Shown in pieces: positions 54,057 through 62,430 of a DNA stretch of 64,000 nucleotides (the stretch's first letter is position 1; each line of letters begins with the position of its first letter). Origin of the DNA: Caprella mutica. Taxonomy: Eukaryota; Arthropoda; Malacostraca; Amphipoda; Caprellidae. The position numbers and the translations under genes were made by a program. A model generated the notes under the pieces. That model worked only from the letters and a program-made list of their open reading frames with translations. It was not told the DNA's origin and searched no databases. The stretch spans positions 62,001 to 126,000 of the forward strand of contig CANNZV010000267.1 of NCBI GenBank assembly GCA_947561585.1. The letters run 5' to 3'.

Positions 54057-55409
54057 ATGGAAACCAAAGCAAACCACAATCCAGTAGTCGTAGCATTAGA
54101 CATTGGTACGACAAAAGTATGCGCCATTGCAGGGCGTAAAGATGAACACGGTCGCTTAGAGGTATTGGGCATCGGTAAGGTAGATAGTGAGGGCGTGATG
54201 CGCGGTGTCGTGTCGAATATTGAAAAAACAGTTCGCGCGATTAAAGATGCAGTGCAAGCCGCGGAGCGTAATGCTGGACAAAAATTTGGCGTAGTGCACG
54301 TCGGTATTGCAGGGCAACACATCAAGTCTTTGCAGCACCGTGGTATGCTGACACGCCACAACGACCACCTAGAAATAGCTTGGTCAGATATTGATAAATT
54401 GATTGCTGATATGCACAAATTAGTGCTTCCTCCTGGCGATAAAATTATCCATGTTATTCCTCAAGAATACACAGTGGACAATGAGCAAGGTATCGTTGAC
54501 CCTATTGGGATGAGCGGTATCCGTTTGGAGGCAAATTTTCACGTGATTACTGGGCAGATTACAGCATCGAATAATATACATCGTTGTGCAGAACGTGCAG
54601 ATTTGCGCGTGGCAAATATGACTTTAGAACCAATAGCAAGTGCAGCTGCTGTACTAAGTGATGAGGAAAAAGAAGCTGGTGTAGCATTGGTGGATATTGG
54701 TGGCGGTACGACGGATATTACCATTTTTCAAGAAGGTATTATTCGCCACACGGCAGTTATTCCTTTTGGCGGCCATGTTATCACTAAAGATATTAAGGAA
54801 GGCTGTACGGTAATGCATGACCAAGCCGAAAAATTGAAAGTGAAATTTGGTTCTGCTTTAGCGGAAGAAGTATATGACAATCGAGTGATTACTATTCCTG
54901 GTTTGAAAGGGCGCGACCCGAAAGAAATCAGCGAAAAGAACTTGACTCGCATCATTCAGGCACGAGTAGAAGAGATTTTGGACTATGTGGTTTGGGAAAT
55001 TCGTCGCTCAGGCTATGAGCGTAAGTTAATCGGCGGCATTGTCTTGACAGGTGGTGGGGCATTGCTCAATCACATTGACAAATTGACGGAATATCACACC
55101 GGCTTTTCGTGCCGTATTGGTATTCCGGTAGAGCATTTGGCGCATGGTTATGCCGAGCGTTTGAGTAGCCCGATTTACTCGACGGGTATTGGTTTGTTAT
55201 TGCAAGGGATAAATGACTTGGAAACTGGTCGCATTATGCCGTATTCACACGAACAAAGTGCGCCACAAGAGCAAGCACAGCAAGGACAACAAGCGCAGCA
55301 GCAAACAGAAGCAGCCCTAGAAGATGACGGTGATTCTGGTGCTTGGTACTCTAATATATTCAAGAAAACAAAAGAGTTTTTTGAAGCAGACCCCGATAAA
55401 GAATTTTAG
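54057..55409 (+). CDS. ftsA: Cell division protein FtsA
   Basis: An actin-fold ATPase of about 450 residues. VALDIGTTKVCAIAG (phosphate 1), ALVDIGGGTTDITIF (phosphate 2) and GGIVLTGGGALLNHI (adenosine) are visible. Near the C-terminus, after a Gln-rich linker, comes the membrane-targeting amphipathic end (WYSNIFKKTKEFFEADPD). It anchors FtsZ to the membrane. A longer frame begins at a TTG at 53985; the ATG at 54057 gives the normal N-terminus. The neighbouring ftsZ gene is unusually far away (about 1 kb). Confidence 0.95.
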   Translation: METKANHNPVVVALDIGTTKVCAIAGRKDEHGRLEVLGIGKVDSEGVMRGVVSNIEKTVRAIKDAVQAAERNAGQKFGVVHVGIAGQHIKSLQHRGMLTRHNDHLEIAWSDIDKLIADMHKLVLPPGDKIIHVIPQEYTVDNEQGIVDPIGMSGIRLEANFHVITGQITASNNIHRCAERADLRVANMTLEPIASAAAVLSDEEKEAGVALVDIGGGTTDITIFQEGIIRHTAVIPFGGHVITKDIKEGCTVMHDQAEKLKVKFGSALAEEVYDNRVITIPGLKGRDPKEISEKNLTRIIQARVEEILDYVVWEIRRSGYERKLIGGIVLTGGGALLNHIDKLTEYHTGFSCRIGIPVEHLAHGYAERLSSPIYSTGIGLLLQGINDLETGRIMPYSHEQSAPQEQAQQGQQAQQQTEAALEDDGDSGAWYSNIFKKTKEFFEADPDKEF

Positions 55410-55436
55410 GATTGAACTTGGTGTGTGGATTTTTTG

Positions 55437-55444
55437 TATATTTG
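55437..55444 (+). promoter_or_regulatory. Promoter box of the broken toxin-antitoxin locus
   Basis: TATATTTG matches TAnnTTTG, 39 nt upstream of the ATG of the antitoxin-like fragment. Confidence 0.45.
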
Positions 55445-55483
55445 GTTGAGAATTGAGTTTTTTTTTAATTAAAATTGAAGATT

Positions 55484-56052
55484 ATGGAAACGGCAAATCA
55501 AATATCAATTCAAGAAGCATTTGTTAAGTAGCACACCTCAATTATTTCGGTAATTTGAAAACATCTTTTTCCGCCTATTTCCTCCAAAAAATAAGTCCGT
55601 AGCATAGGGCTATGCACTGATTTTTTAAAGAAAATATACGAAAAAATCTTGTCCTCAAATTTTTCGAAATAATTAACGTGTACTACTTAAGAGAATGCTG
55701 CTTCTGAAAAAATCCTAAGCACATCATGTTATTGAATGGAATGTTAGACTTGTTGTTAAAAACAGAAGAAGAGGATGATGAAACAGAATGGAATGCGATG
55801 CCTGAATTTCAACGAACAAGAATCCTTCAATCTTTAGAGGCTGCAAAAAATGGAAATGTTATTCCTGATGAAGAAGTATGGGCACAGGTTGACCAAATGA
55901 TGAAGGGATGAAGTATATCATTAACTGAACATCAGAAGCTAATAACGAGTTTTTGGATACGCTAAATGCGCTTAAACAAAGCCCTAAAGCACATTCAAAA
56001 TTAGTAAAAGCTGTTCGTAAAAGGGTGCAGCCAAGAATGGTAATTTATTTTT
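55484..56052 (+). pseudogene. Broken toxin-antitoxin locus interrupted by a 165-bp element
   Basis: Three fragments. An antitoxin-like N-terminus (55484-55531) is ended by a stop supplied by the inserted element A2. After the element, a C-terminal part reads on from 55726 to 55911, but an upstream stop and a frame change mean it no longer joins the first part. It resembles the short bacterial addiction-module antitoxins (VIPDEEVWAQVDQMMKG). Overlapping its stop by ATGA, a second gene, positioned like a RelE/ParE-type toxin, stops after six codons; readable sequence continues to about 56052. The family call is tentative. Both partners look dead. Confidence 0.6.
55524..55690 (-). repeat. Palindromic element of the 165-bp family, copy A2
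   Basis: Perfect 8-bp ends TTAAGTAG and CTACTTAA, then CACACCTCAATTATTTCGG-type left and its near complement. Nearly identical to A1 (25592-25755). The core is TGCATAGCC...TACGGA on the minus strand. Inserted in an antitoxin-like gene. Confidence 0.92.
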
Positions 56053-56425
56053 GAACCATTCCTTAGCTAACTGGCTCGAAAAACTTTAAACAAAACTAAT
56101 TAAAAAAAAGATAAACGCCTTAAAAAATCAGGCAGTTATCAATAAGTAATGAAGAAAATAAAGACTGCAATTATTAGTGCTTTCCTTATCAATTATTCAT
56201 TATAAAGTACGCTATAAAAGAGAACATGACGAGGAAAACTACACGGAGTTGATATATTTCAACTTCGTCAGTTTCAAAATAACAACACAAAAGAGGGTAA
56301 AGCAATGACTAACTGCATGGACGATTACCCTAAAAAAACTTACACAAAGCTGCATAATTATAAGTTGGTATAATTTTTTACTTAATGTATGTAATTAATT
56401 ATGTAAGCGACAAAAAGGCAATGTT
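56053..56425. other. Upstream region of ftsZ
   Basis: 370 bp without a gene. Its start, with the preceding bases (about 56026-56075), resembles the right end of element I1 (GCAGCC-AA and ATTCCTTA). A hairpin ACGGAGTTGA/TCAACTTCGT (56243-56268) lies about 160 nt before ftsZ. No clear TAnnTTTG box was found. Confidence 0.45.
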
Positions 56426-57925
56426 ATGATTTTTAAACTGATGGAAGATGGTAATTCGAGCGACCTACCGATTATTAAGGTAATTGGTGTTGGAGGTGGA
56501 GGCTCAAATGCCGTTACACACATGTACAAGCAAGGTATTGTCGGCGTAGATTTTGCGATTTGCAACACCGACAATCAGGCAATGGAATTAAGCCCTGTAC
56601 CCACAAAGATTAAACTCGGACCAAACCTCACAGAAGGTCGTGGTGCGGGTAGCAAGCCATCTGTTGGTCGCCTCGCATGTGAGGAGAGCATCGATGAAGT
56701 TTGTGCCTATTTAGCAGACAATACCAAAATGCTTTTTATCACCGCCGGTATGGGTGGTGGCACCGGAACTGGTGCAGCTCCAATCATCGCGAAAGCGGCG
56801 CAAGAAATGGATATTTTGACCGTCGGTATCGTTACTTTACCATTTACTTTTGAAGGACGCAAACGGACTTCTCAAGGCTGCGAAGGCTTGGAGGAACTAA
56901 AGGCTAATGTCGATACATTAATCATTATTTCTAACGATAAACTCCGCCAAATGCACGGCTCGATGACCTTGTCTCAAGCATTTGCAAAAGCGGATAATAT
57001 TTTGACGACGGCTGCCAAAGGTATTGCCGAAATCATCACGGTTCCGGGGTATGTCAACGTCGATTTTGAAGATGTGAACACGACCATGCGTGACAGTGGT
57101 GTAGCCATCATGGGCACAGCCATAGCAGAAGGTGATGGACGTGCGAAAAAAGCCGTCGATGAAGCCCTGAATTCGCCACTTTTGGAGGATAGCAATATTC
57201 GCGGTGCGCAAAATATCTTGATTAATATTAGCTCTGGTACAAAAGAGGTGACGATGGAGGAAATCTTCGAAATCACGGAATGGGTACAAGAGGAAGCTGG
57301 ATATGGTACGAACCTGATTTGGGGTAACTGTTTTGAGGAAGGTTTGGATGAAGCATTGAGCGTAACAGTCATTGCGACTGGCTTTGAACGCAACTCTAAT
57401 TCTCGTGCAGCGAGTGAAGAAGAACGTAAAGTACGCGTTAGTCTGGACGATGGTGAGCAAAAAAAGACAGCAGCTCCCAAAAACAATGAATTTCAATCGC
57501 CAAGATATAGTTTGTCGGATATCGGGTTCAAAGATGAAACGGAAGTAACTGCTTCTGAAAATACCTTTGAATTTGATGATATTCAAGAAAAAGTTGACCA
57601 AATTTCGAGTAGCCGCAACCGTTATAGCTACGATGAGCCTTATGTGAAAGAGGAACAACGGGAGGATAAAGAAGCTGCTCGGCGGCGGCATATGGAAGAA
57701 GAAGCGCGTCGCCGCGAGCGATTGCGCAATCTGAAACCCAAACTCAATAATCCGGATACGGTGCATGAATTGGAGAGCCAACCTGCGTATTTACGTCGTG
57801 GAGTGAGCTTGGATAATGTGCCGCACTCTAAAGAGAACACGATGTCTCGCTGGAGTATTTCGGATGGAGATGAGCCGGAAATTAGAGATAACGGTAATTC
57901 TTTCCTACATGATAATGTAGATTAA
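56426..57925 (+). CDS. ftsZ: Cell division protein FtsZ
   Basis: A 499-residue tubulin-fold GTPase. The N-terminal GVGGGGSNAV, the tubulin signature GMGGGTGTGAAPIIAK near residue 110 and the T7-type loop NVDFEDV are intact. After the core (about 330 residues) comes a variable, Arg/Glu-rich linker, then PAYLRRGV and the conserved end NSFLHDNVD typical of Bacteroidota FtsZ. It polymerises into the Z ring with FtsA. It is separated from ftsA by about 1 kb of toxin-antitoxin remnants and repeats, so it may need its own promoter. A terminator lies 160 nt downstream. Confidence 0.97.
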   Translation: MIFKLMEDGNSSDLPIIKVIGVGGGGSNAVTHMYKQGIVGVDFAICNTDNQAMELSPVPTKIKLGPNLTEGRGAGSKPSVGRLACEESIDEVCAYLADNTKMLFITAGMGGGTGTGAAPIIAKAAQEMDILTVGIVTLPFTFEGRKRTSQGCEGLEELKANVDTLIIISNDKLRQMHGSMTLSQAFAKADNILTTAAKGIAEIITVPGYVNVDFEDVNTTMRDSGVAIMGTAIAEGDGRAKKAVDEALNSPLLEDSNIRGAQNILINISSGTKEVTMEEIFEITEWVQEEAGYGTNLIWGNCFEEGLDEALSVTVIATGFERNSNSRAASEEERKVRVSLDDGEQKKTAAPKNNEFQSPRYSLSDIGFKDETEVTASENTFEFDDIQEKVDQISSSRNRYSYDEPYVKEEQREDKEAARRRHMEEEARRRERLRNLKPKLNNPDTVHELESQPAYLRRGVSLDNVPHSKENTMSRWSISDGDEPEIRDNGNSFLHDNVD

Positions 57926-58083
57926 TGAATTGACTATTGACTATTTGTTATTGTATGTTTTGCGAACGCTTTGTAAGCAATACATAATAGCTTATATTGA
58001 ATAATTATTCAAATTTTACTCTGATGTGCGCATTAGAGCCTAGATTGTATTTTCTTTTATAGCCAATCATAACTTGCTATTTT
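57926..58083. other. 3' region of ftsZ
   Basis: No gene or repeat recognised; AT-rich. It precedes the terminator at 58084. Confidence 0.35.
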
Positions 58084-58115
58084 GACGGCTCGGACTTTGT
58101 TCGAGCCGTCTTTTT
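58084..58115 (+). terminator. Terminator after ftsZ
   Basis: GACGGCTCG (58084-58092) pairs perfectly with CGAGCCGTC (58102-58110), followed by TTTTT. It ends the dcw transcript. Confidence 0.88.
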
Positions 58116-58118
58116 GCT

Positions 58119-58250
58119 TGTACCCCGAAGCTCCCGCTATGGGGTTGCCCGAAAGGGCAAAAGTGTTCGTTTAATTTGCTTTTATGAATGCTATTTTAAC
58201 GAACACTTTCGCGCTAGGGCGCGACTCCGCAGCGGGAGCTACGGGGTACA
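58119..58250. repeat. 132-bp palindromic element overlapping the PLD gene end
   Basis: Ends TGTACCCCGAAGCTCCCGCT (58119-58138) and its complement (58231-58250) differ at one position. An inner inverted pair AAAGTGTTCGTT/AACGAACACTTT follows. It supplies the stop codon and last residues of the PLD gene. Confidence 0.88.
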
Positions 58251-59876
58251 GAACGGCATACTCCAAACCCGATTTTCCTGCCGCAAAGAAATAATATAAC
58301 TGCCTGATAATAAGTTATTTACATTAATATTAAGCTGGCTATTCGCCTTCATGTTTTGATGCAAAACAACTTTGCCAGAAAGGTCATATATAATCGCGTT
58401 TATCTCTTTTTCTGCTTCATTATTTAATTGAATACGTACTTCATCTTGTACCGGATTTTGCAGCAAGGTCGCCCAATCCATCGGTAAAATTTCAGTAGTC
58501 GCAACGGTCAATTCATTCCAACGTGCTTCAAATTCTTGCAAAAATAAATTTGCTATTGTTTCGTCATGAATGATGAGCGTATTTTCGTCATTAATATTTT
58601 CCGCACTCCAAGTCCAGTTGTGTGAACCCGTCACCACAGTTGGGTCAGAAGCCGCGTCGGTGGCATCAATAATGGCATATTTGTGGTGAAAATTCTCTTG
58701 CTGCCAATGATGCTTCACATTTACGCCTTGACTTTTTAAGAAAGTATAGTTGTCATTATTATCATTAAAAATGCCGCGTACATCAGTGCCTTGAAAGCGT
58801 TCATCTTTGATAGGTGCAGTCAAAATATCATAAGTCAAGAGCATTAAGCCACATTCCAAATCAGTATCTGCCGAAACAACTGCTTGACGAATAGCTTCCG
58901 AAGTTTGGTCACTTGGCGAAAAATAACTTTCAATCATACGTCCGTTGACATTGAATTCATGTGGTGTATTATTGCTTTTTTGACTGCCGAATTTGGCACT
59001 ATTGGCATCCGGTTGTGCGCTTGTGCTGCCCCACATTTCTTCAAATTCAGTTTGGTAAGCCAAAGCCAAAGCTTGGTCTTGAATAATGACTGTATTTTGT
59101 GGGTCGCTCGTGATTTGATTATAAGTCCAATTCATCGAACCCGTCACGATTTGCGCCAAATCTGCATTTGCAGCATCAATAATGATAAATTTATTGTGCA
59201 TAATGCCATCGCCCGGATTGCGCTCCAAACTCGGAAAGTCTGGATTGTTCAAGGCTTGATTAGACGTATCATCGTCGTAAATATAGCGCACTTGTATGCC
59301 ACTATTGTGCGCAGCTTCGAGCGCATTTACGAGGTCATACCAGCCTGTATTATACATCGCTACATCAATAGTGAGTTCTGCATTATCAATTAAATCGTAC
59401 AAAATATCCAAACATTCTTCATAGCTATCTGCATCTGCGAGGCTACCGTTGCTGTAACTTTCATCTACACTATTATTGAATAAAACTTGAATTTCGCCCG
59501 TAGAAGTAGAAGCGGTGGTGTACAATTTTGGTTCAGAAAAAATGCTTACTCCGTCTTTTTGTGCTTCTATTTGTACGTAGTAAAACGTGGCGGGTGTTAA
59601 ATTATTTAGTTGAATAGCACCATTTATAGTTTGTCCGAAAATAGCGAGTTCTTGTGTCATTTCGAGGCTAGTACCGTAGCGTATTTTATGTACACTCGGC
59701 GCATTGGTTTGCCAAGCGAACTGTAGGCTAGTTTGCTGAATATCAGTTACTTGTAGCGTTTTTTGAAAATCGAAATCAATAGATTGTCCGAAGCAAAAGG
59801 TATTAATGAAGCTGATGAATAAGATTAAAAAAATACGCATAATTAGAAGTAGATTAGATGGTTTATTCCTGTGCAA
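58239..59876 (-). CDS. Secreted phospholipase-D-like protein, C-terminal sorting domain ended by a repeat element
   Basis: A 545-residue protein with a signal peptide (to about residue 28). Then a fibronectin type III-like segment (residues about 30-120), followed by two PLD/HKD motifs: HNKFIIIDAANADL near residue 225 and HHKYAIIDATDAASD near residue 390. Each HKD has His and Lys plus a downstream Asp/Asn-rich loop, so it is a two-HKD enzyme that could cut phosphodiester bonds in lipid or DNA. The final 80 residues start as a T9SS type A sorting domain (NPVQDEVRIQL) but end MPFCTP*, where the last few codons and the stop lie in a palindromic element. It is not clear whether sorting still works. 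Confidence 0.85.
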   Translation of the reverse strand: MHRNKPSNLLLIMRIFLILFISFINTFCFGQSIDFDFQKTLQVTDIQQTSLQFAWQTNAPSVHKIRYGTSLEMTQELAIFGQTINGAIQLNNLTPATFYYVQIEAQKDGVSIFSEPKLYTTASTSTGEIQVLFNNSVDESYSNGSLADADSYEECLDILYDLIDNAELTIDVAMYNTGWYDLVNALEAAHNSGIQVRYIYDDDTSNQALNNPDFPSLERNPGDGIMHNKFIIIDAANADLAQIVTGSMNWTYNQITSDPQNTVIIQDQALALAYQTEFEEMWGSTSAQPDANSAKFGSQKSNNTPHEFNVNGRMIESYFSPSDQTSEAIRQAVVSADTDLECGLMLLTYDILTAPIKDERFQGTDVRGIFNDNNDNYTFLKSQGVNVKHHWQQENFHHKYAIIDATDAASDPTVVTGSHNWTWSAENINDENTLIIHDETIANLFLQEFEARWNELTVATTEILPMDWATLLQNPVQDEVRIQLNNEAEKEINAIIYDLSGKVVLHQNMKANSQLNINVNNLLSGSYIISLRQENRVWSMPFCTP

Positions 59877-60042
59877 AGTGACAATAAAAGACCGTCAATC
59901 ATTACGAAATGAATAGTCGTTACAAATGATGAATAAGTGTTAGTTCAGAAGGGTAAGTTTGAATTTTTCGGAAAGTTTTAAATAGCAAAAGGAGCTTGCC
60001 GATAGTGTAAATAAGGGGGAGTTTAAGCTTGTTCTTGCCATG

Positions 60043-60050
60043 CAAAGATA
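60043..60050 (-). promoter_or_regulatory. Promoter box of the PLD-like gene
   Basis: TATCTTTG on the minus strand, followed by CATGGC, matches the -7 consensus; the leader would be about 160 nt. Confidence 0.5.
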
Positions 60051-60114
60051 CGTAGAGTTGTGCAATAAAAACGTCGAACTAAAGTCATATTTGTAATCAA
60101 GTAGCATGGTCTTC

Positions 60115-60280
60115 CTAAGTAGTCAGTCAAGCTAATAGTGTCGGGTTCGCGTGAGCGGATTTTTCGTCTGCTTTTTTTTAAAAATTCTTGCATAGCCGAG
60201 CTACGGAATAATTTTTAAGAGAGAGCAGGCGGAAAATAATCCGCGCCAACCCGACAGTATTAACTTGACTGACTACTAAG
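60115..60280 (+). repeat. Palindromic element of the 165-bp family, copy C
   Basis: CTAAGTAGTCAGTCAAG (from 60115) mirrors CTTGACTGACTACTAAG (to 60280). Inward come GTGTCGGGTT/AACCCGACA and GCGGATTTT/AAAATAATCCGC pairs. The core TTGCATAGCC...TACGGAAT matches those of A1, A2 and B. Partial copies of its ends are at 9815-9860 and 36107-36128. Confidence 0.88.
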
Positions 60281-60331
60281 CCGTGTCGTGGAAAGTAGCT
60301 TTGGACAGGGCTTAGGAAAAGCCGTGCTACT

Positions 60332-61216
60332 TTACATCGTCAAAAATGCGCCGACACTAAAAACGGGGGCAGCCAAAATGTTTTTACCACTCAAAGCACC
60401 TGCGCCGGAGAGTGTCAAGCCCCATTTGTCATTTACGCGATAAGCCACTTCTGGAGTGACGGAAAAATACTCCACATTATTACCAAAAATAGAGGAACTG
60501 CCAGTGTTGCCATTCGTGCCTCCATTTTTTAAAGAAACGACTTGCAACCATTTCAAAGCCACAATCCAATGGTCATTTGGTGTCCAACCTAACTCGCCGC
60601 CCCAGTGAAATTCATCTGAATATTGTACCACTTCTTCGCCCGCATTATACTTGAAAGTGCCGCTATTTCGATTGTTGAAACCCGTCAATAGTGTTCCATA
60701 TAATGGCGCATTCTTGAAGGAATGAGAAGCTTCAAAACGGATTAATTGATTAAATTCGCCGTCGCCTGTTTGCAATAATTGGGACGTACCGCCCACGTTT
60801 TTTCCGGTAGGCAAACCCAAAATTAAAGAAGCACTTACCACAATGGGTTTGTCAGTAATTAAGCCAAATTTTACGCCTAAATCAATATCGCCAAAACCTT
60901 GAAATTCGTCGCCTGGTTCTATTATACCATTGATAGATGATTCGCGATTATTTATCGTACTACGCACGAAAAGTGGTGCGCTTAAAATGCCCGTCACGCG
61001 GTCAGTAATACCATATTCGCCATATAAACTAGTGCTGTAAATAGAGGTTGTTGTGATGCCTAAAACGGTACCATCCGTTGAGTAAAAGTGTTGTGAACGT
61101 ATCCAATTTTCGCTCAATTTGTAGTAGCCCTTGCCTTTTGGTTGTGGCCAGCCGCCGCCTGCGAAAGAGCTATTTATTGTAGAAAATATAAAGATAAAAG
61201 CTATGATATAACGCAT
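60332..61216 (-). CDS. Outer-membrane beta-barrel protein (MetA-pathway-of-phenol-degradation type)
   Basis: A 294-residue protein with a signal peptide (to about residue 19) and a strand-rich pattern ending in a hydrophobic/aromatic C-terminus (FSVGAFLTM). Segments such as GYYKLSENWIRS, LYGEYGITDRVTGILSAPL and GFGDIDLGVKFGL match the phenol_MetA_deg-like family of small outer-membrane proteins; the substrate is unknown. It lies 102 nt downstream of the DM13 lipoprotein gene on the same strand, and the two probably form an operon. Confidence 0.75.
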   Translation of the reverse strand: MRYIIAFIFIFSTINSSFAGGGWPQPKGKGYYKLSENWIRSQHFYSTDGTVLGITTTSIYSTSLYGEYGITDRVTGILSAPLFVRSTINNRESSINGIIEPGDEFQGFGDIDLGVKFGLITDKPIVVSASLILGLPTGKNVGGTSQLLQTGDGEFNQLIRFEASHSFKNAPLYGTLLTGFNNRNSGTFKYNAGEEVVQYSDEFHWGGELGWTPNDHWIVALKWLQVVSLKNGGTNGNTGSSSIFGNNVEYFSVTPEVAYRVNDKWGLTLSGAGALSGKNILAAPVFSVGAFLTM

Positions 61217-61318
61217 GATTGTTTTGTTTAAAGTTGAAAATTGATAGATGAATTGATGGAGTTATTAAGTAAATTAGGTGCTTGGAAGTGTAGTAACTTA
61301 ATCAACCTAATTAACCAA

Positions 61319-62239
61319 TTATAAGCCCACATCTGCGCGCCCGAAGTTTACGCTAAATGGACTACACCAAACCAATACATATTGGTATTCCATGGGGTTT
61401 ATATTTTGGGGAATAATATAGGTTTGTGCGCCCGAATTGCTGACAATATCTCCTAAATCCACAAAGTCTTGCCCATCAGGGTCTTTAGAAATATAAATAT
61501 GCAAGCCTGGTCCTGATTGCGTCTGAAAATCATTTCCTAATTGCACGACATTTTCGTCGCCCGAGGTAATGATAGCTGCGCTGCCACTGACATCATGTCC
61601 CGTCAAACCTACAAATGTTCCCATACGGTCGCCGCCGCTGACTGTTACTGGATAAGCGACACTGTTCACGCCTTCTGCCTCGACACTAATATCGACTATG
61701 CCGCCCATTATAGCAGTCACTAAGCCCGTTTGGTCAACCGTAGCAATGGCTGCGTTAGAAGTTGTCCAATTGAAGGTTAAATCGGTTAATTCAGTACTTG
61801 TAATCGTAAATGCCTGAGCGGATAATTGCAATGTTTGGTCAATTTCGATGGTATTGCTACTGCCGGATACTTCGATGCTCGCCACAGCATTTGCATCTGC
61901 CACAATAGTGATTAATGCGGTTGCTTGTTTACCGTCATCCGTACTGACATTAATATTTGTTTGACCAGAAGCTACACCAGTTACTAAACCTTCGGTATTG
62001 ACTGTGGCTATATTTGTATCTTCACTAATCCAAGTAAATGTAGCGGCTTCTTCTTCGCCTGAAAAATTGAAATAAGTAGCACGCAATGGACTAGTTTGTC
62101 CGATGGCGAGACTGAGTTCATTGTCCGTTAATTCTAATTTAGAAAGGTCATTTCCTAAAGGCACATCAATGATGTCGGTACCAATGCAACTGACCATCGA
62201 AATGCTTAGTATTAAGAAAAAGAAAAGGGTGTTTTTCAT
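61319..62239 (-). CDS. DM13-domain lipoprotein with Ig-like (BIG2) repeats
   Basis: A 306-residue protein. The signal peptide ends with a lipobox SMVSC near residue 18, so it is a predicted lipoprotein. Two BIG2-like domains follow (TFTWISEDTNIATVNTEGLV and FNWTTSNAAIATVDQTGLV). The C-terminal 100 residues are a DM13 domain: GTFVGLTGHDVSGSAAI, GPGLHIYISKDP, a YIIPQNI strand and the end VWCSPFSVNFGRADVGL. DM13 is thought to be an electron-transfer domain with a reactive cysteine, seen here in VWCSPF. Probably paired with the outer-membrane protein downstream. Confidence 0.88.
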   Translation of the reverse strand: MKNTLFFFLILSISMVSCIGTDIIDVPLGNDLSKLELTDNELSLAIGQTSPLRATYFNFSGEEEAATFTWISEDTNIATVNTEGLVTGVASGQTNINVSTDDGKQATALITIVADANAVASIEVSGSSNTIEIDQTLQLSAQAFTITSTELTDLTFNWTTSNAAIATVDQTGLVTAIMGGIVDISVEAEGVNSVAYPVTVSGGDRMGTFVGLTGHDVSGSAAIITSGDENVVQLGNDFQTQSGPGLHIYISKDPDGQDFVDLGDIVSNSGAQTYIIPQNINPMEYQYVLVWCSPFSVNFGRADVGL

Positions 62240-62430
62240 GATATGTATTTTTTTGTTGTCAAAAATCGTTTTGCGGATTGCTATAGTAGAGACAACAAAA
62301 ATACTTATTTAGTTGACCATTTGTTAAGAATTGAAAGGAAAGGTATTTTCAGAGACTATTTTCAGATGATATTAGGAACTATCGATAGGGGAAGAATGCT
62401 ATTGAGATGTTATTTTTTTGTGACGAAAGT

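Larger units (their letters stand above)
59877..60331. other. Intergenic region with promoter and element C
   Basis: Without a gene. It contains the PLD promoter box at 60043-60050 and repeat element C at 60115-60280, both listed separately. Confidence 0.5.

Noticed and set aside
56918..57781. 287-codon minus-strand frame opposite ftsZ
   Set aside because: Entirely antisense to a conserved gene, with no recognised family and many Phe/His/Arg residues as expected for a shadow.
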